A stretch of DNA of 64,000 bases from Megaleporinus macrocephalus (lineage: Eukaryota > Chordata > Actinopteri > Characiformes > Anostomidae): NCBI GenBank assembly GCA_021613375.1, contig CM038703.1, positions 25,780,194-25,844,193 of the forward strand, in the 5' to 3' direction. Positions 22,601-32,360 of this stretch are shown here, one piece after another. The notes under the pieces are model-generated. The model did no database searches, was not told the origin of the DNA, and saw nothing but the letters and a program-made list of their open reading frames with translations. Within the stretch, counting starts at the first letter, position 1; each line of letters begins with the position of its first letter. The position numbers were made by a program, and so were the translations under genes.

Positions 22601-25600
22601 AGTTTGAACACATCTGCACTGAACGGTACACTTTGACACTTTGTTGCAGGCTTACTTAATCTTTAGGGTATTTTCAAGATGGTGGTATATGCCTACAATT
22701 TCTACTGGTGCAGAATTTAGGCCTAACTAGCAGGAATTAACAATGACTAAATTGAAAAAAGTAATTTGTGTGAACAGCCCGCTTTATAGCATTGTAGATG
22801 ATTTCTAGATTCTTATCTTGCATTGAACTCAAATTCATCTAAATTTTATCAAATACATGTGAATTTTCCTTGGCCCTAATCCTAACCCTAACCTTATCCT
22901 AAAAACTAAGCATCATCCTGGTTCTAAATGTAATTTAGGTACTAACCCTAAACACAACGCTGCTGAGAAAAATCCAGAATTTGTAAATAATGTAAACATC
23001 TATAAATAATTAATTTGAGGTTGTCTAAATAAAGTCGAACCAAAAATGCTCATGACACTGACAACAGTAATAATAATGGTCTTCATGTTTTTCTCAGGTG
23101 ATACACGACATTCGCAGCCTCCTGTTGTCATTCCTAATGAGCAAGCAGTCTCTATTCCTGAACCAGCTCAACCTTCCTCCCCTTTATCTTCGTCTTCTAA
23201 CCAAACCTCTTCCCCTACATCACCTGGCACAGAAAACAGCTCCAGAGCTCCCTGTCCAACCTGCGGTCAGGACTTCAGGCGTCGCTGCCACATGCGCGTC
23301 AGTATGCCCCGTCACAGCAGTCAGAAGCCATACCGCTGTGAGGTGTGCCTCATGACCTTCAAATCCAAGAGCAACTTGGGGCACAATTGCCAAACACACA
23401 CGACGCAAAGCTGTACTCAGTTGGGCACACTTAAAAAGCATGACTTGCTGCATGTCACCAATAAGCCTGTGATGGATGGAGGTGGGGATGGAGAACTACA
23501 GGGCAGCAAAGAAAAGGCTGAAGAGGGTGAAGGAAAAGAGAAAACATCAAGAACACTGTTTGTCTGTTCAGACTGTCCAAATAAGTATCGTACTCGGACA
23601 CAGCTCCTGGTGCACAGGTGAGTGTTTCACATTTGCAGTAATTCTGATTAGTAAAGTCATAAACAGTGTACCACATGCTATAATGGTTGTGGTAAGCTTA
23701 CAGTCATGATAACTGGTATTTTTTATTTTAACCAAAGGTAGGCCATAAGGTAACTAATCTCTATTTAAAATGGCCCACATGATAAGAAAAATGGTGGGAA
23801 TAAAATCACCCTATACATGGCAATAAAAAGAAATACACAACCACACAAGACAAAAAACAACAGGAAAAATAAGAGAATTTGACATAGCAGCACAAGATAA
23901 AAATTAACAAACTGTGAAAAATGGAATATGGAATATGTATATTATATTTAAAAATGTTTCATTAGGAATGACGCAGATATAAATACCACTAAAAAAGCCT
24001 TCTTGAAATAGCATGTAGGCTGCAGGCTATAAATGAGCTGCTATTTGCAAAAGATTAGGCTGTGACTTTTTGTGGTTGACAAATAAACAAGGTAATATTT
24101 TTGCCAGATGGCATGTTAATTACTAAAAGAGACCCTTCCATTGGGTATTTAATAGTATCACATGCCTGACATTGATCATGGTGCAGCCATTAACTGTAGA
24201 GTCTATGCACAGCACTAATAGCCATAGGCAATTCACTATCACTGACATTTTTATGGTCTAGGCTAAAGCTGTGCAACACAAATATAACTATTTGAACTGT
24301 AGGTTATCCTGTACGTGGATGTTGGTTCATATGCACCTGGCTGAGTTATCTGGCAAAACCAGGCATTATCTGTTTTTCCTCTAATTATTATTGTTTTTAA
24401 CAAATCCTGGATAAGGTGTATAGTTTTGTCAGAACATAAAAAGATATTGTAAATTTTCTGACAAAAGTCTAAACTCATGGAATTAATACACTGAATGGAT
24501 ATCCTTCTGTTTTTTTTGTTCTTTGAAGGTTGTGTTAATTCCATAATATGCCTAAATATAAATATAAATGACTCTGAAAACATATTTACTGAGCATTTTA
24601 ATATATAGACCTATTATAGATAGCCATTTTTTGTATAAGAGCTCACCCATAGCACCGAAAGCTTTGCCATCCCTGGGACACAACTGAGAGCACCTACCAC
24701 TCCTAGGATAAGAATAACAAAAAAGTATATTTATTTAAGGTTTTACTTTGCAATTATGCATTTGTTTGGAGGTTTTAGAGGAATCTATTAGGCTATTCCG
24801 GTTTTTCCCTTTCCTTTAGTGTGTTATGTAGCTTTTTTATGTACAATGGTATTAAAAGTTTGGGCACCCCTGATCATTTTCATGATTTTTCTTTATAAAT
24901 CATTAATTGTTCGGATCAGCAATTTCAGTTAAATATATCATATAACAGTGATATTTTAGAAGTGAAATAAAGTAGTGAAGAAAGTGTGCAATAATTCTTT
25001 AAACAAAATTAGGCAGGTGCATAAATTTGGGCACCTCACCAGAAAATGAACATCAGTATTTAGTAGATCCTCCTTTTGCAGAATTAACAGCCTCTAAACG
25101 CTTCCTATAGCTTCCAATGAGAGTGTGGCATCTGGTTGAAAGTATTTTGGACAATTCTTCTTTACAAAAAATCTCCAGTTCAGTCAGGTTTGATGGTTTC
25201 CGAGCATGGACAGCCCGCTTTAAATCACACCACAGATTTTCAATTATATTCAGGACTAAGGTTGGCCATTCCAGACCATTGTACTTGTTCCTCTGCATGA
25301 ATGGCTTAGTAGATTTTGAGCAGTGTTTAGGGTTGTTGTCTTGTTAAAGTATCCAGCCCCGGCGCAACTTCAACTTTGTCACTGATTCTTGAACATTGTT
25401 CTCAAGAATCTGCTGATATTGACTGGAATTCATGCGACCCCTTAATTTTAACAAGATTCTCAGTACCTGCACTGGCCACAGAAAAGGCTTCTTCTGCATT
25501 CCTCACCCGTACAGTGCGCTGAATAGTTGAACGATGCACAGTGACACCATCTGCAGCAAGATGATGTTGTAGGTCTTTGGAGCTGGTCTGTGACTTGACT

Positions 25601-28600
25601 ATGACAGTTCTCACCATACTTCGCCTCTGCTTATCTGAGATTTTTCTTGGCCTGCCTCTTCTAGAACTGTGCCTGTGGTCATCCGTTCCCTCGCTATGTG
25701 CCTCTTGGAGATAGCTTTTTGTATCCTATCCCTAAATTATGACGTTGAACAATCTTTGTTTTCAGGTCATTTGAGAGTTGTTTTGAGGCTCCCATGTTGC
25801 CACTCTTCAGAGAAGATGCAAAGAGTAGAAAAACCTGCAATTGGCCACCCTAACCCTTTCTCATAATTGAATTCACCTGTGTATGTAGGTCAAGGGTCAG
25901 TGAGCTTACCAAACAAATTTTGTGTTCCAGTAATTAGCGCTAAATGTATTCAAGTCAATAAAACAACAAGGGTGCCCAAATATATGCACCTGCTTCATTT
26001 TGTTTAAAGAACTATTGCACAATTTCTGTAAATCCTACAAACTTCATTTCACTTGTCAATCATCACTGTGTATGTCTGCTACATAATATGTTGCTGATCC
26101 AAACAACCAATAATTTATAAAGGAAAGGGGTGCCCAAACCTTTTCATACCACTGTATGTAAACAGTGTGCAAAGTTATAAAGTCCTAAGTACATACCAGA
26201 GGGAGCAACTCTCTCACACAAAAACACTTTTCTTAGCTACCTGGAACACTTCTTTGGAATTCCCTATTCTTTCTTACAGGATGATGTCATCTTGTAACAC
26301 AGTCGTTTTTGACCATGGAAGAATTCCCATACAGCATATCAAAGAATAAATACAGATGTACAGTAACTAAATTAGCATATAAGCATATAATTAGTAAATA
26401 AATTATTACAATAGGAAAGCCTTAATAAAAAAAAATTAAAGCAGAGAATTAAAAGGAGATATATATTAATATTTTTTTAATTTCTCCTGGATGAAATTTT
26501 ATGAACAGACAAAAGAGGCTTTAGCTTAAGTCTTTTGCTGCACTGATATTTTTTGAATACCTTGAAGATGTAGATAAAAGTTCATTGAGTAATAACAGTA
26601 CAATCTTTAATTTGAACAATACTATTACTACTTTTCAGTTTCAAGAAATATTATTTTCTTCCAAAATAATATAGTAATGAACTACAATTTCTCAAACGTT
26701 CCCCATCTCTGTTTTGATTAGTACTAGGACTGCACTCTTCCACAAATAGACTGGATTACTTACATCACATCATTCAGAGCTAGTCAAACTCTACTGCTTG
26801 TCCTTACTCTCCCTATCACTCATGGAAGAATGACTCTTACCCCTCTTGGCCAAGTCACGCAAGCATTAAAACCTAAAATCGACTTCTCTGCTTCTTGACC
26901 AGTCTAGTCCAGTTTAAATCCACGGTCTGCTGCATGACCTATATGCCCACTTCAAACACACACACATACAAATTGGGACAGCACTGGCAGGGGGAACCTG
27001 CCCCAGCCCAGCCATGTGGACATGACCCAACAACAGGCCGGGCGTATGCCCATAAATTAGGGCACGTAAGCGGAAGTAATGCCACAGGCGACACGTCTCA
27101 TTAGCTTTCATGGTGAGGAGGCCCAATTGCGGTGCTGCTTGGCTTCAGCACTGTTCACAATAAGCTGCTCTGCGTCCTCAGCTGACCACATGTGAGCAGG
27201 GAGAGTAAGAAGGATCAGTCATGTTACATTGTCTCCATCTATTCAAAGGAGAAATGTGACAATTGAAAATTGGTAGAATCCAATTCATTTAATCTTTATG
27301 CTCACTATACCAATACAGTGTTGTACAGTTTACCAAAACAATGTCAAGCTACGTCTCCAGTGCAGCAATAAAAGTAAATGATGATGAATAAAAATTTTGT
27401 GCAAATCAAGACAAATGTGTAGTCAAAGTACAGAGACAATAGGTGTAAATAGCTGAAAAATTAAGTGGTACTATTAGAAAACAGCCAGAGGAGTAATTTA
27501 CAACTAATCCATGTGACCAAAAATGCATTCTAGAGAGGCAGAGTCTCTCCAGTGCGGTTCACAAATGTATGTTAAAGCTATATCATGCAAAGAAGAAGCC
27601 ATATGTCAACACAATGCCCCCGTCTTCTCTGGACCAAAGCTCATTTAAAATCGACTGAGGCAGAATGGAAAACTGTACTGTGGTCAGAATCAGAATCAAA
27701 ATTTGAAACAAAAAATCCAGCAAAGAAAATCCAGGACTGTTGAGCAGCTAGAATCCTACATCAGACACGTATGGGACAACATTCCTCTCCCTAAACTCCA
27801 GCAATTGGTCTTCTCACTTCCCAGATGTTTACTGACTGTGGTTAAAAGAGGAGATGATGTTACATAATGGTAGACATGACACTGTCTCAGCTTTTTTGAG
27901 ATGCGTTGCTGTTATCAAGTTCCAAATTAGTTCATAATTTTCATGAATTGTTAAAATGTCTCACTTTCAACATCTTATATGTGTCCTGTGTTCTATTGTA
28001 AATCAAATATATGGGTCAGTGACTTTTGAAAATCATTGCATTGGGTTTCTATTTATGTTTATTTACATTTTATGTTGTACAAAAATAAGTGTGCATGAAC
28101 GTAACTCTAGTTAAAACGTAGGGCTAGAATGGAAGTGCAAACAGTCGTTAGCATAAATATGTTACAAGTGATTTATAGTGCGTATTAACTGGAAGTGTAC
28201 GGTACGTTGAGGTGAATGAAATCAAGTGTGCAAATGACAGGAAGTGTTTGTAAACAGCTTCACAGATGTATATACACAAGTGTACAGTGCAGAAAAGTGA
28301 TTAGCAGCTTTAATGTTGGGAGCAGAGATCAGACCAGACAGAGACACTACTAATAACTGTTGGTTATACATACATCTGAAGTCATGAGTTGTTCTTTAGT
28401 TGTTCTTGAGTTGTTCTTTAGTTTTGTACTAAACTGATGAACCATTTTTACAGTGTAGCTAACAGTCCTGAAATGATGTAACATAAAAGAAAGTCTACTT
28501 TTAAACTTCAAGCTGTTATGTACCAAAATCAACTCGAACTATAGCCTACTAAAGTACCACATTTGACAAAGCTGGTTTGTGCCAGCTGTTTTTGTGAGTT

Positions 28601-31600
28601 AAATAAAATCAGTTCAGTCCACCGTACGTAACTTTCATGTATTAACATTCATAATATAAAGAACGCTATGATATCTGGGGTTAAAATGCATGTACAGCAA
28701 GATGTATTGCATTCAAAACATTTTGTTCTTTTCAGGGCAACAGTGCAATCAATTTATCCTGTGAAGAAAATCATTTAATTCCTAATATGGATATAACCCC
28801 AACATAAATGACATCATGACTTCAGATGTCTGTTCAGAAAAATTATCAATGTTTCTGTTGAATCTGAATGTTTCCCATCACTCTTGCAGGTTTGTCCACA
28901 CTGGGCAGTACCCATTCTCCTGTTCTGTTTGTGAGGAGTCTTTTCCACACAAGAAGAGTTTGCAGCTCCACGCACTCTTACACCAAGGTCTGTTAAATAC
29001 AGAGGTGAAGGTGGGGTTTGTTTAAGGGAAAGTGGAAGTAAAAACTTCTATAAAATTGGCAAGAAATTTAGGTACGCATGCTGTGTGAGTTGTTGCTGAA
29101 TCAAATTTGTTAGGCCTTAGCTGAGGCTGAAGGAGATGGAGTTTGTGCGAAGATATCTGTTGTTGTTTATTTGGGAGATGTGCTACATTTGCAAATGCAC
29201 ATCCTTTATACGTACATGTGACTCAACCAAATGGGCAGAAGCTGTTTATTTATATATTTATTTATTTTTTTATCAAGTCGATTCATGACAGTCACCTCAC
29301 TGTGTCTGCAGTGTGTTTGTTTGTGTGTGCATAAAACGCCTCCCTTGCCTGAGTTTATACTCAAAATATTCCTACCTGCCTTTGTTTGTATGTAGCATGA
29401 CTTTCCATCTCCATTCTTGGCTGCTGAGCTGCCCTCACACACGTTCAGCAGCTGCACAATGATTGTAACTGCCTTTTACACTTCTTCAACCTGGATGGGA
29501 AGTTAAGTGAGATTGAGAGAGTCTCCAACTCCACCTCACTGCTTTTTGGCATAATTGTATTAATAAACACAGACTTGTCTGAAAAATAAAAGAACCCCTC
29601 TCTGAGCAAACAGCAGCAGTGGCAGAGGGAAAGATGAAGAGTAGACTTAGCTGAGCGGAAACACTGAGTTGTTCCATGCCCCACAGGCTCCGCTTGTCTT
29701 ACTGCTTGCCCAGTGCCGCCTGCCCTGCTCGGCTATGCATGATGAACACAGTGCTGCTGCCTCTCCGCTTGGCCCATTAGCCACTGATTTATGTCGTCTC
29801 TGTCTTGCTTTGTTACTGTTATTAAGGCACTTTGATGCAGCACGAAAAATCAGCGGGTGTCGGGCCAATGTACCAATTGTAGGAAGATAGGTCCATATGG
29901 CCAGACCATTGGCTGCTGTCGTTCACATTGACTGACAAAAGAGTGCTAGTCATGTTTTTATTTTTTTCGATGCTGTGCCATTTTAACATTAGTCCGTATA
30001 GAGTAATGAAGGAATTTTGAGGATGACTAAATATGAGAACTTTGTGTAACAATTTGAGGTTAGTAGGTGAACAAATGCTCTTAGCTGTGAATCCTGTTAG
30101 TTTACCGTATAAGAATATGAGTAATATTTGTAATCGTAAAAGGGTATTAGGGCTCCAAGATTAATCATATTTTTTATGATTAGCTTAATACCAACATATT
30201 TTTAAAGGCAGTATAGACACATTACAAAATTACATATACGCACAAAATGACAGCAAGGTAAATTATTACACAATTGGCATTTTGGTAGACAGCTCCAAAT
30301 TCATTGAGCAGCACCTTGGTTGTTTCTATGATATAACTATGCAAAAAAAAACCCCACAATTTATGGAATATTTATATTCGTATTAATCTATATTTTCCTA
30401 AATGAAAATGGAAGCAAATGGAAGCTAAAATAAAATAGAAGTTTACAGCGAGCTTAAGCTTCATTTGAAACAGTAGGACATTTTTACCTAGTGTCAGTGC
30501 CAATTGCTTTCTTTCTGCTTCCACTGCAAATGTCTTAATTATGCAACAAAAAGTATGCTTGTTGCGCATTTTATGCCCATATTGCACAGCCCTAATAATA
30601 ACGAATATCCTAAACACTATTATTTTGTTTTGTTTCCTTTCTATATTTCACTGTAGTTTTTGACCCTTTTACCTCCTGTCTGTAACTATTCAGGAAAGCA
30701 GCCAGTTACTTGCCCTTCCTGCTCTGACCAGTTTCTAGACCAATCCTCATTGGATACTCACCTGCCATTCTGCAAACAGAGGGAGGGTCCAGGTCATAAG
30801 GAAGACTGTTCTGCTTTAGGAGTAGCCAAAAAGAAAACTATTTGTGGGGCCAGGCAAAAAGGGAAGTTGATTTGTGACCTGTGTGGTCATCGTTGCGTCA
30901 CTCAAGAAGGACTGGAACTTCACAGACTCTCACACTCTGGACGGACGCCTCTGCGCTGCCCACTGCAGCCATGCAAACGACGCTTTACCTCCAGCTCCAC
31001 CCTGCAGGAACACATGCTCAGCCACAGCTCACTTACTCCTGAAACAGATGCCATCAAAGCTGACCCAAAGCCCCGTCCTCACCATTGCCAGCATTGTGGA
31101 AAAGGTTTCACCACTGCCTCTTCACTTAATGTGCACCTTAGGATTCATACTGGAGAGCGACCCTTTCAGGTCAGAAGCCAAGGATTACTCATTACGGCTT
31201 AACAGAATGCTGAGACATAGAAAGTACCTTTTAACTGAACAGTTTTGGATGTATTGTGTTTAGAAGGTGATATGTGTTACAGAATTATTTTAAAGAGGAA
31301 AATGAACATATCCCCACAATTACTAATATCTGTAAGGTAAGGTAAGGTAGCCCCTTCTCTTTGTAATATCAGGACAATTATTATCATATTAGTTGTATTC
31401 AATACTCAGTGTTTAATTCTAAAAGAGCATGTAACCAGTGTGAATGTGTGCCTTTTCTCATGTTCTCTATCTTTGTCCCCTTTTTTCTACACCCAATTTC
31501 TCCCTATTTCTGTGATTCTTTTCTGTTCTCTCTTTACTTTCTCTTTTTTATCTTCTGTCTCTTTGACCCCCTTTTCTTTCTTCTAGTGTGGTCAGTGTGG

Positions 31601-32111
31601 GAAATGTTTTCGACAAATCCCTCACCTCCGGGACCATGAGCGACTCCACATTGGTGCACGACCCTTTGTATGCAGTGTGTGCAGCCGGGCCTTCTTGCTG
31701 GCCGCACGTTTGGCTGAACATGCCCGCACTCACAGTGGAGAAAAACCCTACCAGTGCCCGGTGTGCCATCGTGCCTTCCGTTCACTTTCCAACTTGGGCA
31801 AGCACCGCAAGACACATAGTTTAGCCTTAGGCATCAAACCCACTGCTGCTTCAGTGGAACTGGCTAGTGCAGAAACGCATGCTGCGGCGGGAGCAGTGTC
31901 CACAGGTCAGACTGCTGTACACACCATTTTGTTGGTTCAAGAACCAGAGACCATGACTCAAGATACTGAGCCTAATCCCGCTCAAAATGTCACATCTTCT
32001 CCTGCACCTCTGGTTTTTCTACAGCCTGTGACTGGGGAGGAGCAGCACAGGGTTTCGGTCCCTGTCCTGCATCATGCCATAGAGGTAGTTGTTGCAGAGA
32101 ACAATGAATAG
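16471..32111 (+). CDS. znf574: C2H2 zinc-finger protein, ZNF574-like
   Basis: Six coding exons (16,471-16,602; 21,506-22,307; 23,098-23,617; 28,890-28,987; 30,694-31,169; 31,587-32,111) join in frame into 850 residues plus TAG; human ZNF574 has about 900. About 16 fingers are visible. Those with full Cys/His sets start near residues 10, 98, 235, 265, 468, 496, 524, 578, 606, 649, 677, 705 and 733. Residues 98-120 and 524-544 end in Cys (C2HC). Residues about 124-215 are charged and acidic, and 754-850 form a non-finger tail. The first finger (YMCSSCLQLFASLEDVLAHH), the HTGQYPFSC junction and the last four fingers follow ZNF574 order. A nuclear DNA-binding role is inferred from the family. Fingers at 364-430 are degenerate. 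ZNF526, a relative beside human GSK3A, is the alternative, but its C-terminus differs. Confidence 0.85.
18585..18907 (+). repeat. Dispersed repeat with GATG tail (RTE-like LINE 3' end)
   Basis: The sequence GCATGTTCTCCCCGTG, then GGGTTTCCTCCGGGTACTCC, CACAGTCCAAACACATGC and a closing GATAGATGGATGGATGGATG is a very common fish repeat. I recall it as the 3' end of RTE-type LINEs. Only the non-coding tail is present. Family assignment is from memory. Confidence 0.6.
21404..21475. repeat. Pyrimidine-rich TTA/TTC/TTG microsatellite before an acceptor
   Basis: Interrupted TTC, TTA and TTG triplets run up to about 30 bases before the acceptor at 21,505. Reading through the acceptor in frame would add a Leu/Phe-rich stretch to the protein, but the CAG acceptor and the family match start at residue 45, so I treat it as intron. 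Confidence 0.7.
21506..22307 (+). CDS. znf574: ZNF574-like exon, fingers 2-4 and acidic linker
   Basis: An 802-bp exon encoding residues 45-311 plus one base. A Ser/Pro/Gln-rich start is followed by a C2HC finger (C98, C101, H114, C120), an acidic Glu/Lys-rich linker (about 124-215) and two C2H2 fingers (C235/C238/H251/H255 and C265/C268/H281/H285, ending in LYHRR). LYHRR matches the FLYHRRTH motif of ZNF574 and ZNF526. Donor ACAG/GTAGGA. Confidence 0.87.
22308..23097 (+). other. znf574: Intron of the ZNF574-like gene
   Basis: A 790-bp intron ending in TTTTCTCAG. It contains a short telomere-like CCCTAACCCTAAC stretch near 22,875. Nothing else identified. Confidence 0.75.
23098..23617 (+). 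CDS. znf574: ZNF574-like exon, degenerate fingers 5-7 and finger 8
   Basis: Encodes residues 312-484 and part of 485. A Ser/Pro-rich linker is followed by three defective fingers. Finger 5 (C364, C367) has Ser380 where the first His should be. Finger 6 (C392, C395) has Asn408 there, with a His one place early. Finger 7 keeps only its C-terminal half (TQLGTLKKHDLLH, H426/H430). An acidic linker and a normal finger (C468, C471, H484, then H488 in the next exon) follow. The donor is CACAG/GTGAGT. No stop or frameshift is present. Confidence 0.83.
24842..26156 (-). mobile_element. Internally deleted Tc1-like transposon with long inverted repeats
   Basis: Inverted ends of about 200 bp: CAATGGTATTAAAAGTTTGG at the left against the inverse complement of CCAAACCTTTTCATACCACTG at the right, each flanked by TA (24,842-24,843 and 26,155-26,156). 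Each end repeats TGGGCACC at its outer and inner edges, the IR/DR layout known from Sleeping Beauty-type elements. Transposase pieces lie on the minus strand: a helix-turn-helix part (HLAADGVTVHRSTIQRTVR) and the C-terminus (IIENLWCDLKRAVHAR). The catalytic DDE core between them is missing. Confidence 0.85.
25053..25617 (-). pseudogene. Tc1 transposase remnant
   Basis: Two minus-strand open segments. 25,617-25,402 holds the second helix-turn-helix (SSKDLQHHLAADGVTVHRST), and 25,298-25,053 holds the C-terminal end with the IENLW motif that carries the last catalytic Glu. About 100 bp separate them where about 500 bp encoding the first two catalytic Asp residues would be expected. Inactive. Confidence 0.8.
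27450..28100 (+). mobile_element. Internally deleted Tc1-like transposon
   Basis: From about 27,590 the sequence (GAAGCCATATGTCAACA, CTGGACCAAAGCTCATTTAA, ACTGTGGTCAGAATC) follows a common fish Tc1-like element. Near 27,705 it jumps to the end of the transposase (GACTGTTGAGCAGCTAGAAT, GGGACAACATTCCTCTCCC) and the 3' non-coding part up to about 28,090. The middle of the transposase is deleted and stops are frequent. The 5' boundary is approximate. Confidence 0.6.
28890..28987 (+). CDS. znf574: ZNF574-like exon, finger 9
   Basis: A 98-bp exon that completes Arg485 and encodes FVHTGQYPFSC, then the finger C496/C499/H512/H516. The linker HTGQYPF corresponds to HTGEYPY in ZNF574, an unusual linker that supports the identity. 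Donor CAAG/GTCTGT. Confidence 0.87.
28988..30693 (+). other. znf574: Intron of the ZNF574-like gene
   Basis: A 1.7-kb intron ending in AACTATTCAG. I recognise no repeat family or gene within it. Confidence 0.75.
30694..31169 (+). CDS. znf574: ZNF574-like exon, fingers 10-13
   Basis: Encodes residues 518-676. A C2HC finger (C524, C527, H540, C544) is followed by fingers with C578/C581/H594/H598, C606/C611/H624/H628 (four residues between the cysteines) and C649/C652/H665/H669. It ends at HTGERPFQ with a whole codon (CAG/GTCAGA). Confidence 0.87.
31170..31586 (+). other. znf574: Last intron of the ZNF574-like gene
   Basis: A 417-bp intron with a long pyrimidine-rich 3' half and acceptor TTCTAG. 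A short AAGGT tandem sits near 31,333-31,349. Nothing else. Confidence 0.8.
31587..32111 (+). CDS. znf574: ZNF574-like last exon, fingers 14-16 and C-terminal tail
   Basis: Residues 677-850 and TAG at 32,109-32,111. The fingers are C677/C680/H693/H697, C705/C708/H721/H725 and C733/C736/H749/H753, with the LAEH and SNLGKHRKTH motifs that close the ZNF574 array. A 97-residue non-finger tail follows, rich in Ala, Thr, Val and Glu and ending HAIEVVVAENNE. The human protein ends in a comparable Glu/Ala/Val-rich tail. Confidence 0.9.
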   Translation, partial: CGQCGKCFRQIPHLRDHERLHIGARPFVCSVCSRAFLLAARLAEHARTHSGEKPYQCPVCHRAFRSLSNLGKHRKTHSLALGIKPTAASVELASAETHAAAGAVSTGQTAVHTILLVQEPETMTQDTEPNPAQNVTSSPAPLVFLQPVTGEEQHRVSVPVLHHAIEVVVAENNE

Positions 32112-32360
32112 TGATGGACAGACCATTTCAAATGTTTCATCGTTCTTATCTCAGAACAGAAGGAACAAGAAATGTTGGTTCAGATTAGTTAATAGGCTCT
32201 TAAGTTGTTGATATTACAGAGTGTAGAACTTGGAAAGAAGAAAGAAGAGGATGAAACAGCCCTTGAGTTTTCTTAAATATTGTTGCAAAATAGACATTAT
32301 TTCTTTCCCAAATATTTTTGTTTTTATTGAATTTAAATGCAATAAATGGAAATGAACATC
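32112..32360 (+). other. znf574: Probable 3' UTR of the ZNF574-like gene
   Basis: A short AT-rich stretch between the stop and the first canonical AATAAA (32,341-32,346). Confidence 0.6.
32341..32346 (+). terminator. znf574: Candidate polyadenylation signal of the ZNF574-like gene
   Basis: AATAAA 230 bases after the stop codon; further AT-rich sequence follows. Later signals could also be used. Confidence 0.55.

Larger units (their letters stand above)
23618..28889 (+). other. znf574: Intron of the ZNF574-like gene with two Tc1 copies
   Basis: A 5.3-kb intron carrying Tc1-like elements at 24,842-26,156 and about 27,450-28,100. The remainder is AT-rich with nothing I can name. The acceptor is CTCTTGCAG. 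Confidence 0.75.
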
